Source: Augochlora pura (taxonomy: Eukaryota > Arthropoda > Insecta > Hymenoptera > Halictidae). Taken from it: a DNA stretch of 64,000 nucleotides. The DNA is taken from assembly GCF_028453695.1 (NCBI RefSeq), contig NC_135773.1:3410001-3474000 (forward strand), read 5' to 3'. Under the pieces are notes generated by a model. The model saw nothing but the letters and a program-made list of their open reading frames with translations, had not been told where the DNA came from and searched no databases. Below, in pieces: positions 37,953 through 53,072 of this stretch. Position 1 is the stretch's first letter, and every line of letters begins with the position of its first letter. The translations under genes and the position numbers were made by a program.

Positions 37953-40900
37953 GTGTAGGCCAGATACTGACGGATTTCGAAGGCGGACCTTCCTTGACCA
38001 TTTGCCAAACACTGTCGAATCATGTCGAGTGACTATTGTTGTTTTCCAGCTAATGTATTTCACTACTGAGATACGTGTAATACTTTTTGAATACTTTAAT
38101 ATTTTTAATACAATATCTTTAATAATAGAAGTTAAAAATAGGTGAACTTGTGATATTAACATAGAAATTTGATATTCAGCAAAATGTGAAATATCGTAAT
38201 ATAATTCCACTTTCGTTGTAAATAGATAGATTGCTAATTTGTTAATGAATACACAAAATTTGTTTCAATAACGTTACTAATCGCTTTCAACTTTCGTATA
38301 ATTCTGCAGCCAGCGGGAACACGCGGAATTCAAAAGGCGACTATCGGAAATATGATAATACCCGGTTATCCGACGTAAGAGTTAATCGCGATCGTCGAGG
38401 ATATCGTCGCGTCGATTATTCAATAGAATGGTAAAATAACTCGGCTGTTACCGGTGCCGAAAGGGTAATCCGCGCTCGGACGACGGAGCGTTCGACCGGC
38501 GAAGCCGTTCGGATTAAGGAGGCTCGTACAATGCCGACTGCACTTGATACGTGCTCTCGAGACACGAGATCCTCTAATTATTTCGAGAAGCTTACTTTCC
38601 ATGCACCAAATCCTCGCGAGCATGCGGGCAACATGGAACTTCGATAACGTCTCGTCGGCACGCGGCACACACAGAGCAGTCGAAGTTGTTTGCTCCTCCG
38701 GCGCTGCGCGGCTTCACGGCCGCGCTTCGAGCCCCGCCAGCCGCGGAAACTCGAGAGAGCTATCGGATCCCAAGGAATTTCACAGTGCTCGATCTAGGAA
38801 GTCCTGGAAAAATCTCTTGCGGCTTTATCATTCCCCGCCGTGCGCCGCGGTAATAATCCCTCGATGTTCGTTTGCCCGTTCCGCGAAATAACGCCGCCGT
38901 TATTTTCTGTTACATCTCAACCTTTGTATGCACGACAATACAGTAGAATAATAGCTACAGGACTCAACAATTTTGTTAGATATTTTATATATATTCCACT
39001 TCAAGTCAGAAGACAATTTAAAGATTTGAAGAAAGCAATTTTTTCGGTGTGTTAAATACTACTTTGAAGTATTCAAAATAAAGTAGAAAAGCCATCAGTC
39101 TCCAACATTAAACTGTATTTGATCTTTAATATGAATTAAAATTATAATGAGTCTTAAATCAGATTTTAAATAAAAGTTATAATTTTAGTAATTTTAATAG
39201 CTTCAAATTAATTTCAAATAGATCTAATATCAACTGTATAAGCTTACACAACTATATTTGCCGTGAGTTTTATCATAGACTCATAGAGGTCCATTTGAAC
39301 ACTATGCGTCGGATTTACAGTAATTTTCAGTGGAACCCGGAACACCGTGGATAAGAATGGTCCGAGAATGATTCGAGATGGTCTCCCGTTTCCAGAAATT
39401 GGGTACAGTAGTTCCATTTAAACGGGACAACGACGGGGCTGCGTTTGCTCGTTATCTGCCGGCGAGGGAGGACCATTATTGGTAGAATAGTTGCCGATGC
39501 GGTCTGTTTTGCGGACAAACGCCGCACCGCGTCTCATCGTTACCAGGACAGCCCGGATTCGAAGCGGAAGATTGCAGCTACAGGAATGCACTTAATGATC
39601 GCCGATACCGTATCAACGGCCCATCGACAAGGTTTAGTTCGTTCGATGACACGGGGCCATTATATTCTCCAATATTACGTGTCGCTTCGGCCCTTCGTGT
39701 TAATCCTTTGTGCGACCGACGAGAAAAGATTTGTTTCTGTCAAAATCGTTAATTAGGATCGTAAAGAGAATGAATGACTATTTCGTAGTTCTAACCTGCC
39801 CATCGTGCTCACTCGATTGCTATATTTTGAGGAAGATAGTCGTCTGTTTTTGAACTGTGTCGAAATTGCCTCGCAAGTCTTTTTCAACCGGAAGAAATGG
39901 ATGGCGCGCGGAATAACAGCGTAAGAAAATGTTAATAAATAGAACGCGGATTAAATAAAGTCGATTGATACGCAGATTTGCATCTCCCGGGGAATGGGAA
40001 ATGATATCCCCGGCGTATCGCCGCGTTTCATACTTAAAAAGTTAACTATCCGGAACCATTCGGCAACTGCTATACGTGTTTACGCGAACGTGTCCGTTCT
40101 AACAAAGAGCAGGATAGGGTCTCATTTATGCCATTAAACCAGACTGGCGTCGGAGCATCAACGATGCGGAGAGAGAAAAAACCATTCTCGACTGACCCAA
40201 ATGAATTCGAAATGAATACACGCCCGGAGTGTTCCCTCGAACTTTGATTTCGAGATGAACGTAAATAGGTTACCGTGCACAGTGATTTTGAAAAGGGACG
40301 TCGAATTCACGGAACAGCGCACGAACGGCCGTGTCGCAAATAGACGACCGATGCTTGTGCAAATTTACAATTTTTATGGACGAAAGGGTTACCCCGGAAT
40401 TACGTAAAACGGTGCACCGAAAGCTGCGCGATAGTTCCCGAAACAAATTTTCCAGAATTTTCTGCTTTACCGAGATCTTGGGCACGACGATCGAGATACC
40501 GTCAGCGTTCCGATAATGGAACGATTATTTAATCAGAGTGCTTGAAGAAATTTTTATTGATTTGTATAACGGATAGTGCTTCAATTCTATTGTAATCGTT
40601 TAGACACAAATAAAAATTAAAAAACGATAATAATTAGAGAGCTGATTTATTAATTAGATAATAGAAAGCTTGTTTATTGTAATAAAATACTGAATCCTTT
40701 AAAAAATTATAATATACATAAAACAATAACTAAAATTTTATATAAGACACTACAAAAATACAGAGAAGAAATGCGTAATTTTTAGCAGTTTTCTTTCTGC
40801 ACGAAGATTTGCAATTAAAAAATAATGTCGAAGGGAAAATTTTATAAAGAGGGCAGCCTGATTAGGATAAAATTATTTTCGCAAGTGTAACGGTGCGCCA

Positions 40901-43900
40901 TGCGATTTCACAATTTGTTCCAAGAGAATCGTGTGAATCGCGTCTTGATTCTTTTCACAACATTATTCATTAATATCCTCGCATGAACTATTACCGCACT
41001 AAACAGGCAACCATTAATTTAATTCACTTAAAATATAAAAGGAAACCTGCTCGCATAAACACGCAGAAGCTTTCTACTCCGAATCACGAAAAAAATATCT
41101 ACCACTATCGGTAAACTAGACACGTTCTGATTGTTAAATATCTTTGATTGACCATTGTTTCTAATTATTAAATATTTTTCACAGACCTATTAGCATAGAT
41201 GCTATTGGTATCGTTATATCGTGGTTTAAAATAATAATTATTACTATATATTGCAGCGAGTATAAATAAATTTGATTCCGCAATCCATCGATAACCAAGG
41301 CCCATCTCGCGAGCGAAATTAACGCGGGAAGAAGCCGCTTCTGCGACACGGCCTCGCAAGATTTGGCGTGAAAATTAATTAAGGGAAATTGGGTAGGCTC
41401 GTGATAGGGCGAGCCGTATCGAGTGGATAACGTTGCGGGCAAAAATTCTTATTGGTCCCGAGCGGTGCCGACACCGGCTGCAAGATTCATTGGAGGCGTT
41501 GCTCCGTCACCATACATAATTTCTATCGAATCAATATTTAGAAGCCTCTTGGGGCGAAAAGGAGACGTAGCCCGGGATGGGCTTAAGGTGGCGATAATAT
41601 CGGCAAATACGTGTCCGTATATTTCCCCCGACGTACCCGACGAACGGGATCCAGGCTTATGTACGGGTAACTCTTGTACACAACCTCGAGATGTCCTAAG
41701 TATACGCGTATACATACAGGATGCGCAACGGCGACCGTGCTACCATTCTATACGGGGTCCCGTGAAAAAATATCCTGCCCTTTATCCAGTATTCGAAATT
41801 ATCCAAAATGTGTCGAATAAATACCTCTCGAAAATTATGATCAATCTATGTCAAGGTAACAAGTTAAACGTAGAAAGTTAATTGCAAAAATTAGCAAAAA
41901 ATACATACAAAATAAATTCAAGACAATCGTCATTATAATAATTCCATCAATAATTACAGTATATTATATACCAAGTTATGTTCATACATCTTTAGAAGAT
42001 TGTCTTTCATTGTTAACACATCCACCAAACGCTCAGAATTCGTCCCAGAAAAATGACAAAATTGCATCAACCTAGATTTTCCTCGGTGGATGAAGTTAAT
42101 TAATAATTCAAGAAATATAGAAGCCAAAATAATTTGTTCCAAGCCAGAATCTTTCGAGTCGTGATACGAACAGAGTATGAGCCGTGTCGCCGACGTGTCG
42201 ACGTCTCGCGGACAGGTGGGCAACGGGTACGGGCTCGTCGTCGAAATTACCAGGACACCTTGTAGATTCGTGAATGTACGGAACTCACGTGCCCGCGAGA
42301 ATGTGGTGCACCAAGATCGTTGCACGGTAATGTTGCTTTCACGTGTACGCCGAGTGCGCACACAGTTTCGCAGGTTATTTGCATAGTCTGCTCGACTGTC
42401 TGGCGCATGGAAGCTGACTACGAATTCCTGCTAGTGCAGCCAGGCGACCGGCGTGTGTCAAGTGCAGCTAATTCATTCCGCTGACTATGAACCCCGACTG
42501 ATCGCCACGTCCTTGAGATTATATTAAAAGTTCGGTCGTAGACCCGCGTCAACGGCCGCGGATTAGGGAATCGTCGCGCGGTTCTCGCGACTTCGATATC
42601 GTATCGATGGCGCGCCGCTGTCGGCCAACAGTGAAAATCCGTCCTAGTGAAAATGCACCGTAACCACAATTTGATGAAGTACAGTTGTATTATTTGACTT
42701 GCACCCTGGGTACTCGGTGAATTTTTATGGAACATCATTGAATGTATTTATTTTAAATTTATTATAATTTCTGTCAGAAATGTAGTATAATCTAATATTT
42801 TATTTAAAAGTTTATTACGATTTAAACGTCTATTAAAACTGTTCTGGAATTAAATTTTATTCCCACTAAAATTTAATTATATTTATAATTATGTGTGACA
42901 TGTACAGAATTTTAAAATGAAAGAGGAGATATAAATGAATGAGATCTGATATTTGCCTTCTTTTTACTGTGTGCAATCCTTTAGTTGATGAAGCTTTCTT
43001 TAATCTCGATTTTCCTTTAATTTTACTTTAATTCCACTTCATTTAATTGAGCTTTGATATAAGAAAATACTGATATCGATTTCACTGATTTTGATAGTAA
43101 CGTGATTATCAACCGTTATATCTCCTAAGAGGGCATGTCCAAACAGATAAATATGTTTCCACAGATTATTTCCTATACTGTATCATCATGATTTCGTTCA
43201 CATCATTAACTACTTTGAAATACAAATTCTAATCAAATTCGCATTTCGCGATCTTTTTAAGTCGTCGATCCAATGATACGTTTCAAATATGAATACCCAT
43301 CGAAGACTAAAACGTGTTATTAAATAAATCAATTCGTTAATGCAAAATGTAAAGCAAAATTGGCTAATGCATTATTCTGCAGTCTGTGGCGTAACTATTT
43401 CTGAGAAACGTGTAAGGGTCGTCGGTCACCGGTATGAAATATCAATGAACGATCCAGTAACCTTTGCGCGATACCGCATTTCTAAAAGTGAAACATGAAC
43501 AAAAATTGGAGGAAGCCCCAGCCTCTTTATCGAGTTATTTTCGACGGGTAAAAATAAGGGAGACACTTGATTGGCCTTGTTACGTCACTATTTTCGGTTG
43601 GCCGATCGAGGGTTGAGCCGCAATGACGTGGGAAACATGAAACTGGGAAAAAGGGAATAAGGAGCCGGCCCAGTCGGAGCTGTTCCATCCATTCAGTCAC
43701 CTTAAACTTAATAATAGAGCGTGTAAAAATATTTCTGGACTACATAATAACCGCAGGTCCCTCGATAAATTCGTACAACTTGTTATAGACCGTAGAAAAT
43801 AGAAGTTACGAAAATATTTCAGGATCGCGCGACAATTATACGTTTGATAAATTTACAGACTCTATTACGGACCCCATAAAGCAAATATAGTACTTACGAA

Positions 43901-44907
43901 AGAATTTTGAAATCACAGTTATAAGAACCCCATAAACCAAGGCTACACAGGCCTCGTAAAATAAATATAGAACCTACGACAAAATTTTAAGGCCGCGTAA
44001 CGATTGCACGGCCAACGATAAGATTGTAGTATAGTCTATGAAGAAACTTCGTAAAAAGAAATTTAGAGTTTTTCCGGAAAAGCACCGCTGGTGAAACAAG
44101 CGGCAACGCCTACGGAAAAGATCAACTTTTAAAAAAAATAAGCCGCAGCGGTCGGTGAAAACAGAATAAAAAGAGTATCGCCAACAGTAAGCCAGTTTCG
44201 AAAAGTGTACCGAGGTAAAAAAAAAAAAGGGTAATGACGGTACAATGTAAAAGTTTGTACGGTCTACAAGCACCAAACAAATCAGTTTTTCCAAGCTCGT
44301 TTGCACGGAACTCTGGCGAATCGAAGTTGAACAATGATCGTTATTAGACTGTGAACATTTATGCGGTTAGAGCGTAATTAATACGGAAGTCTGATGCGGT
44401 TTCTGTCGTATATTTAACACGATCGAGCTATTAATAAGAAAATTTTTACGGCACAGTTTGGAAGGTAATAAGCACACGGTCGAGTGAGCGAAGCTTATTT
44501 TCAAGCATGTGTTAAATAAAACGCCTTGTAAAGAATTTTATCAGAAGATTATGGAAATAACAAGCAGACTGCGGAGCTATAACCTTTGATTCGGCTGTTA
44601 TTTATTCCGTCGCATTTCTTCTAAAATATTGCCATATGGCATCGTATAGACATTATTATTACAGTGATTAAATAAGTTAACATTTTAATAGCATTTCCAA
44701 GTTTATGAATGGGACAGGCAGCATATTTATAGCTTTCCATATGAAACTGCAACGTTACACCGCGGCAAACGAGCATCAGGAAGAGCGTTATCAAAATTTA
44801 TTAATAACACGAGCGTCCACGTATTTTCCCAGAATCCGTGCGAAACGCGTAAAGATCCGCCGGAGTTCAACCGTCCGAAAACCTCTTTAGCGTGCGTAAC
44901 GAATTTT

Positions 44908-44935
44908 GCCGGGTGGTGGCCGGGTGGTGGCCGGG
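44908..44935. repeat. 11-bp tandem repeat, about 2.5 copies
   Basis: Units gccgggtggtg at 44908-44918 and 44919-44929, then a partial third unit. Confidence 0.85.
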
Positions 44936-45782
44936 CGCATAGCCGTTAGTCAAACGATCATCGGAAGCGTGAAGCGAATTCACCTAGCCGACAGTTTATG
45001 GCACACGCGTCGATTGACCTACATTGTTGTGTCACAGGAAGAGATGCCTGGAAGTGAATTACCGGAACGCCGGAGCGGGGGCAACGGTCGAACGTGAGGG
45101 TGACTTAATTAGCCAATTATCGTCGTCGCGAATGGGATACAGGGGCGCGGGTTTATGGCGAAACAGCCGCGGCACCCCCCTGCGCAGGCATCCACTTTTA
45201 ACGGGTTCTTCTAGCAAACTGGGCCGAGCAATAGTCAGAATCTGTGAATTTTCTATGTAGACGCAAAACAATAAAACGAAAATAACAAACATAATCAAGA
45301 ATATGGGAGTACGGTAGTGACGTGTACAGGCTGGTAGAAAATTGATATCGTAGCGACCTTTCTACTTAACATTTAAATTTGCAAGCTATATTATCGTGCG
45401 TTTAAATATGTATACAGCATTTATTTTTTTAAATTATCTTTAACGCAATGGTTTGAAAATATAAATCAAGTGACTGCGGTTATCTGCGGGTTCCCGAAAC
45501 GGGCTACGGCTTCGCCATTTTTACGAAATTCTGTCAAATGGCTTTGCAGGTATATTTTCAAGGGTCGAAACTTTAACGACCGGCTGCCGTTATGGGCCGT
45601 TCGGCTAAACTCAGGACAAAGCCGCGTTAGACGTCAGCTCTATCCTTGAACTGCAGCGCGCGGTCGGTCGTCCCGTTCGTATTTTCCATCCTCCGGAAAA
45701 TACGGTCCGCATCCCGGCCGCCCTTCAAACCCCGACCTGTGGCGACCCGGTAACCACCGTTCTATTTGCGGGATTAATTAGC

Positions 45783-45802
45783 GTCTCTCTCTCTCTCTCT
45801 CT
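45783..45802. repeat. (CT)n microsatellite
   Basis: About ten CT dinucleotides followed by a pyrimidine-rich tract to about 45830. Confidence 0.85.
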
Positions 45803-47259
45803 TCTCTGACTTTCCCCCCTCCCTCCCGCCCCGCTCCCGCGGCGTCTCTCGGTTGCGCGGAACGAATTCGAAACAGATGTCGGCAGCGGAATTCCAATAG
45901 GTGGGAAAGTTTGAGGAAACCCGGCGTCCTTCGAGATCCTTGTTAGGCACGATTGGCATAACACGTGGGTCAGCGCCGACAATTCCTTGCCGGAGAGTAA
46001 TGCTCGGCCGCCGGGAGCATTGCGAATGGGCGACTGCCCGCCGCGAAATCCTGATGACTGTCATTCCGTCACCGGCAGCAAATTACCGGCAGCCCCCGGT
46101 GAGATATCCTGCTAGGAGGGAATTATTGAGGTTTCCCAAGGCGGTGCTCTTTGTACGGGAACGTCTTACTATTACTCGCGATTTCTCCTACGACGGGGCT
46201 TTGTCAACAAACTGCACGGCTCGGCTGCGTTTGTTTGTGGATGAATCGTTTCAATGAGGGGACTAGATCGGAGGGTAAAGCACGAGTAAAAGTTCCTGGT
46301 TATGAAACGCTTCTCGGGAAATATAAGATGTCCGTCAATTTCATTGCAACATTAAAAATATTATCGTTAAAAATTTATGCTACTGTTCGATAGATTGATG
46401 TTTCTATATCACCTAATGAAATATTTGTTTAATACGGATACAATGTATTACGAATAAAATAGCGAAGTACCATGCCCGTGTCTCATAAATCGGCACCACT
46501 ATTCGATTAAATATTTTTTTAATTTGTAAAAGACAATGCTCAAAAATATAGGCAGAATGTTTACATTCACTTCTGTTTTTGATTATATAGTTTTCGTAAC
46601 TGTTTCAAGGATGGGGTCACAATTGGGCAGTGTTTCAAAGTAGGCATGTTCCAATAATTGGGCCATCAAGGGGAGGATCTCTGTTACAAGCCACCTGTTA
46701 GATTAATGAAACTAATCAAACTTTACATGCATACTGAAAGTTTTAGGGAAACCAATTAGCAAAGAGTCAGGCTACAAGCGTTGAGATATTAAAATCGTGG
46801 GACACTGTGACTTTCCCTATCTTTAATCGTTTGTAACTCGTAACAACGTTGATCCAAATCTAGATGATGATCTAACACGAATTTCTAAATAATTACTTTA
46901 ATTACTAAAGACTTCGGTACCTCAATTCGGTTACAATAATGATAATCCAGTTAAGCCTTCGAATATAATATTTTCATACGCAAACTAAATAAACACGCGG
47001 CATTTTTATCTGAATTTTTTAGGACATATCAAAACATCGATACAATATCGAATCCGCGTGTTCATTTCAATTGGCTGAACATTCAAGGGCTAACGGTATA
47101 TACGTTGTTTTTCTTTCCCTGGGAAGCTCTCTCTCGAGAGAGGGAGAGAGCCCTGCGCCCTCCGGCATTTTTGTTTGGCACAGTCTATCGGTATTGTTGC
47201 CGCATCAAAAGAAATCGTTTACAATGCCAATTGTGAATTGAATCGAATCGAATCGAACG

Positions 47260-47286
47260 GAGAGAGAGAGAGAGAGAGAGAGAGAG
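47260..47286. repeat. (GA)n microsatellite with adjacent (AATCG)n
   Basis: 27 bp of GA dinucleotides preceded by about three copies of aatcg at 47241-47256. In minus-strand frames it reads as Leu-Ser repeats, producing spurious ORFs. Confidence 0.9.
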
Positions 47287-49300
47287 GCCAGCAAGCACGT
47301 GCCACGCGCGCCGTTTCTTCCATCGGTTTGCGGTAAATTCATAAACGGGGAAGTTTTCCGATACTCGTCGGGTGTTGCGAATGCTAGCAGTGACCTTGAC
47401 GGTCGAAAGCGGAAGAGAAAGAGAGAGTTGTGTAGGAGGGCCGTGGATGACGTCCGACGTATCGGCATTACTGTCACCGATTTCCGGCATGGTTCGATGG
47501 AATACCGGGACAAGACTGGATCGTTGAAAAATACAAGTTCTCTGTCCGAGCGGTACAGCTGATAGCGCGGAATAGTTCATTCATCGATGCCTCCGCGCGC
47601 TCTCTCTCTCTCCCTCTTTTTCTCGCCACAGCGCTCTCTTCCCACGCGCGCGCCGATTTCTCGGTAGACCAGCATTTCTTGATCTTTGTTGCTTGACGGT
47701 TGCTCGCCGCTCCATGTCGGCACGCTTCCGTTATGCGCGCGGAACAGGCTACCTCGCAGTGTACCGAACGGATTGGCACGGTCGGTTTTCTGTTCAACGA
47801 CGATTAGACCGAGGACTCGGAACGTTTACGACAATACCGAGCGAATTAAACATTTTAGATACGATTAGAAGTATTTTAAAATGTCAATAATCGACATGAA
47901 TATAATGTCATCATAAATTGTCAGTATCATTTGTAATCCTCTGCAGAGAAGAATTTTAATATAGCCCTAAGGCCATTTTCCTCAGAGTATCGAGCTTAGA
48001 CTATCGAAGACTGTAATGGTAATCTATCCCGATAATTTGCAATGCCAGTACATACTTCCTGGATCCACTGTGCTTACAAAATGCTATTATAGGACACGCA
48101 GAAAGGAACTTATATAATTCGAACAGAGGACAGGACACGAGGCGTGAAGTATGAAATTTTATATATCACTGTGTTATGTAATTAGATTGTGCATTAGGTG
48201 CACCGATTCAAATGATAATATTTGTCGTATTACGATCGTCAATAATAGTGTTAGGTGTGGAAATGAAATCTCTTCAATTTTGAAGCAAAATTATTATTGC
48301 CAGGTAACTTGTTGATTCTTGCAACAAGTGCAAACAATTTTAAAACTGCATAAAAATCCGCATATACCACTAAATGCTCGCAAGTCAAGTGTCCAACTAA
48401 ATTGATCGAAATGAAATGCATTTTTGTGAATAAAAAATATCGAAAAATTCGAACGTTTATCCAATGTGTAGCAGAGATCTAAATGCGTTAAATCGAGGAC
48501 TATATTTATTGGATCCGGTAAAGAACAGATCGTAAACGAAAGTCCTTGAATTCGAAATGTCTTCGACCGAGACGAAGGAGGTATTTAAAGTATACACGCG
48601 AAGATCTCCGCCGCGGGTTGTTCAAACAATTCACGGATGAGAGTCCGACCCGGTAAACAAACGGCGCCGGAATGGATCCTCGTTTCCGAATACAGTTCAT
48701 AACGAAGCATAATGGCCGCTTATTACAACACAGTGGAAAGCTGGTACAGACGGAAATTTCTAAGACGATTCGGATTCACGGGCTCGGAGGCAATGGCACA
48801 CCGTTTTCCACAATGAATTGTTTCGGCCCGAAACAAAAGACAAACGCTCGGAATTTCTTCGGGGAATTTGAAACTCTGTGAAACTTCCAGCCGTAAAAGT
48901 ATAATAAAGTCTCCTTTTTCCTTGGGCCGCATTGAAATTTACAGCGGCGGGATTCTCTTGCGGCTTGGATTACACGCGGGACTTTTCGCGAAACTGTGGC
49001 CTTGACGTAAGGCGACTTTAAAAAGTTCAAAAGAAAAGGGGGGAGTTGACAAAAGCTTTGTCAAACGGAAAAAGGAGTCGCCGAGACGCACCGCGCGGGC
49101 ATTCTCTTTCGCCCGATGGAAACGGAAAATCGCATTACTTTTCTCCTCGGTTGCTGAATTTTCTTGCTGCCGGCAACCATCGATTATCTTTTCATTCGTC
49201 TTTTGTTCTGTCGATGTTTTATATTATTCATCACTTTTCTTGCTTTCAGTAAAATTCGACCACTTACAAGTGGCTAGACACGGGCATTGTTTTTCATTAC

Positions 49301-49318
49301 GAGAGAGAGAGAGAGAGC
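49301..49318. repeat. Short (GA)n run
   Basis: About nine GA dinucleotides. Confidence 0.8.
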
Positions 49319-52300
49319 ACGTTCTTTCGTGGCTACCGATCGTGTAATTCGTCATTTAATTGTTACGATACTCGCTGTTGATTATTTCCACCAGCGTCAA
49401 TATTTACGCGAATTAACAATAGCGTGGCAGGGCTCGTTGAACACAATCATGTGACGCAAAGTGAGAGTTTGTAAATAATAGATCGAAACAACTAACAACG
49501 CGTTATCGACTCTTAGCATTTGCGTATAAGTAGAAGCAGTGAGTCATAGAGAAACACAATACTGATGAAAGCATACAGGATGAATATTGAACGACGATTC
49601 GATAATGATTTTCTATACCACTTTATGTTTTCTATACCATAGTTCTTTCATTGCGAAAACGTAATATGCTCCACAAATTACTTTTAAAAATATCCACGAT
49701 GAAGAGAATGAAAAAAGTCGTCGTTTCCGTTGCACTCGTCATCCCGGTACATTTTGTATATCTCGTTAACCGGTTAATTATGTGCACGGAAGAATCGACG
49801 GCGACCTGCCCCATCGTCGGCGGTTGTACGCAGCCTCTTAGGAACCCGTTCGTACAACAAACCCTAAACCCGCGATCGATATTCCGTCCCTTTCTCGATT
49901 CGCTCGTCGGCGACCCGACTGTTTTCATCTTGCTTTTGACATTGAATTCGCTCCGTGCACAGGAGGGAACAAAAGGAGATAAGACAGGCACCACCATGGC
50001 AGAGGGAACGGGAGCAAGCGCGAGGCATTTGAATGCAACCCGGTACGAAGATTGACGAGATATAAAGGTAACAGAAAAGGAAAAAAAAGAGAAGGAAAAA
50101 GGGAGAGGAAACAGAGGCGAGGGGCTTAACACTGACGCTCAAGATTTTTCAGTACGGTGTATACACCGTTACGCGAACACCCGTTACCCGAAACCTCTGC
50201 TATCCGAACGTTTTATCCTTACACCGGGAGTGTCCTTTTGTGAAGAAGTCTCTCTCGCTTGTTCGCGATTTGCATGGAAGAGAGGTCTTTCTCCGCTACC
50301 CCTTCACTTAAGGAATCATTCTAGCCAACCGGCCGATGCGACCCCTCGAGGGAGATTATTTGCATGTACAGTGTTCACGGTGCAATAGTAATAAGCAAAT
50401 GATGCATGTAGCTGGGAAATCCCGCTACATCCAGAATTATGTCATATTACAGCCGCGTGTAGCTGCGAGTCCTGAACAGGTGACCGAAACTGTGCGAGCT
50501 GAGGCACCTTGCAATACCGAAATATGCTACTGTAAGGTGCGCAGAACTCTATTCTACGAAGGTGCAACGATTACTTTATTGCCGGAAAAACGAGGGTCGC
50601 AATTCTAAGAAATTGTAAACCCAACAGACGGGACATCTCATTAGCGGTGGGAAAGGCCGGACGGACGTAAAGCGGAGCCCGAGCCACATTCGACCCAACC
50701 TAAATTAGTGTACCTCGGACATTATGGAAAAAAAAAGTTGGTGGAAGGTTTTGTTGTTAGAAATGAGCTGGCACCGTCGGCGAACTGTTATGGGCATACA
50801 CAGTTCGTTGAAGGAACACGGGCATTGTCTCGCCGAGCCAAAAGGGACTCTTTGGGAATTAAGCTATTTCCAACTTGAAAAAAAAAGGCAAATTCGTTTT
50901 GAGGAAGACCAGACAAAGGAAGAACAAATATTCTTGTCGAGGGAAGGAACCTTTGTGTACACTGGCGTTCTTCAGGGTAAGAAGTCATCTTTTGAGTCAA
51001 CGATGACGTCTAAAAGCTAGAAATAAATTCAAGAAATCCAACACATTACTAGAATATTATGTAAGTAAGACTTAAATATCTATTTAGCAAAAAGAAAAGT
51101 TATATTTATCGAATCGTAAAAATTATGGAAAACAAGGTGTAAAGAATACCAATGGTAAAAGTAGATAACAATCAAGATAGAGCCTAAAAATTCCAGTTAA
51201 TTTACCTCGAGCAGATAAATACGGAGACTATAACAATTTAGTGTTCTCGCGAAACAGCAAATCCGACGATTCGCTCGCTCGCCTAAAAAATAGTTTTACG
51301 TTCGGCGTGTCGCGTCGGGGGAAATTGTTTAACCAGTCTGTATTTATAGAGAAGTTGCAGATACGGGAGAGAGACTGGGAGACACAAGGCCGTGACATTT
51401 TCCGTAGTTGTTTTCCTGTCCAGCCTTTTATAACCTAGGCGAGCGTTTCAAAAAGGCAGGAGACACGGTTAGACAACCCGGGCGTAGCAGTGGGTTCGAC
51501 AGAGTCATTTTAACGGCGAGAGAGAGCGTTCGGGAAAACAGAATGGTTATTTCAGCATCTCCCAGCCTGAACCGACGCTGCAAATCTGGTAATGCAATAA
51601 TTTAAAGTCATTTCCGAGGACGCGACAAATACCGAAAACGTGCAGACGATTTTTAATCAACGCACGGTGATCTGGGAATTCGCTTTCCATGATTAAATTA
51701 TTATACGTTGTTGTTTCAAGGTTCAAATTTATGGTATAGCTAGTATATTATCGAGTAAAAAATATTTTCTAACAATTAAAAAATTGCGGTGATCAACATT
51801 CTTATTATAAAAGTTTTCATATTTTAATGTGTGAAAAAGTGAATACTGACTAACTATTGTCAAACAAATTTTTTAACATATGATTGGAAGAGTATGAACA
51901 AAAGTCCCCAAAACCGAATAACGGAATAATTATTCGACGTTCGATTAGGATTAGGATAACTACCAGCAACAAGAATTTCAATTTATGCGAGTCAATTTCG
52001 GGATCTGGCTATAAATACGCATAAATATTAATTCGCTTCATTGTTATGCGCAATGCAGGATAGTTCATGGTAAATCTTATTAGATCCAGGATCCATAAAC
52101 TGCCATATGGTGGCCCATATGGTGATAATTAAACTGTCCACAGTATACGCAATTAATTTTTTCATTCCCGCGTCCATTAAACAGTAAACTGTTCAAGTTT
52201 TCTCATGCTGCGAGTTATATGCACACTTTTCTCCAGTCTCTGTATCATTATTACCTGCCATCGCCTCGTGGTCGACAAAATTATAAGCCAACGACTCGGA

Positions 52301-53025
52301 CTCGAGTCGTCACGATCTTTTTAATTTTCTTTTCTATTTACCTAACGACTATCGCGTTGACTGATTATAGCTGTACTAATATGTGAACTACATTCCCCTC
52401 GAATTTCTTGCAGGCGCAATATTCGACGGGACTCATCCCATTCGACTTTCATTACACCTGTGACGTAACTACCGGCGGAAGTCCGGGCAAATTTACATTT
52501 AGATATGAAATCAACTCTATTTCCCCCGTATTTGGCATCGGTCAATAGAAAATGAATCGAGACGTAGTGAAAAAATATTTGTAACTACGACGGAAAATTA
52601 CTATTAATATAATGCTTAATACTATTGTCTAAAAATAAATGTTAAAAAGAATATAAAATTAACTTCATCCACCTATTCAAAATTAATTTAAATCTATTAA
52701 AAATACTAAGATTTAAACTTTCTATGATTTGAAAATGATTCGAGCCTAATAATAGACTTCTGAAATTTGAGAGAAAAATCATGACAGCCTCTGTCCAGAT
52801 ACACGAAATGGTTCTTAATTACCCCTAAAGATTTGAGATCACTTCCGTTCATCCTAAATAACCGATTCGGGCAGCTTAATCGCTGCTCTTATAAATAAAT
52901 CATTTATCAAATATCACTTCGAAAGGGGGAGGGAACAAAAAAAGGCGGAAACAGCAGTCGAAAGCTACTACATATAGTGTACCATTATATCATCCCCTTA
53001 TCGTTTCACGCAGAAGATAAACGGC

Positions 53026-53027
<2 letters not shown>

Positions 53028-53071
<44 letters not shown>
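53028..53071. repeat. (GA)n microsatellite, about 44 bp
   Basis: About 22 uninterrupted GA dinucleotides. Translation gives a spurious Glu-Arg repeat. Confidence 0.97.

Positions 53072-53072
<1 letters not shown>

Noticed and set aside
47185..47580. Minus-strand ORFs with Leu-Ser repeats
   Set aside because: The repeat is translation of the (GA)n microsatellite; the flanking residues show no family similarity.
49632..50132. 166-codon minus-strand and 134-codon plus-strand ORFs
   Set aside because: Mutually overlapping on opposite strands, low-complexity ends, and no known family.
50336..51020. Two consecutive plus-strand ORFs of 90 and 98 codons
   Set aside because: Considered as a small two-exon gene, but no convincing splice sites, no motif, and no recognisable homology.
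52103..52122. ccatatggtggcccatatgg near-palindrome
   Set aside because: Short and isolated; expected occasionally by chance.
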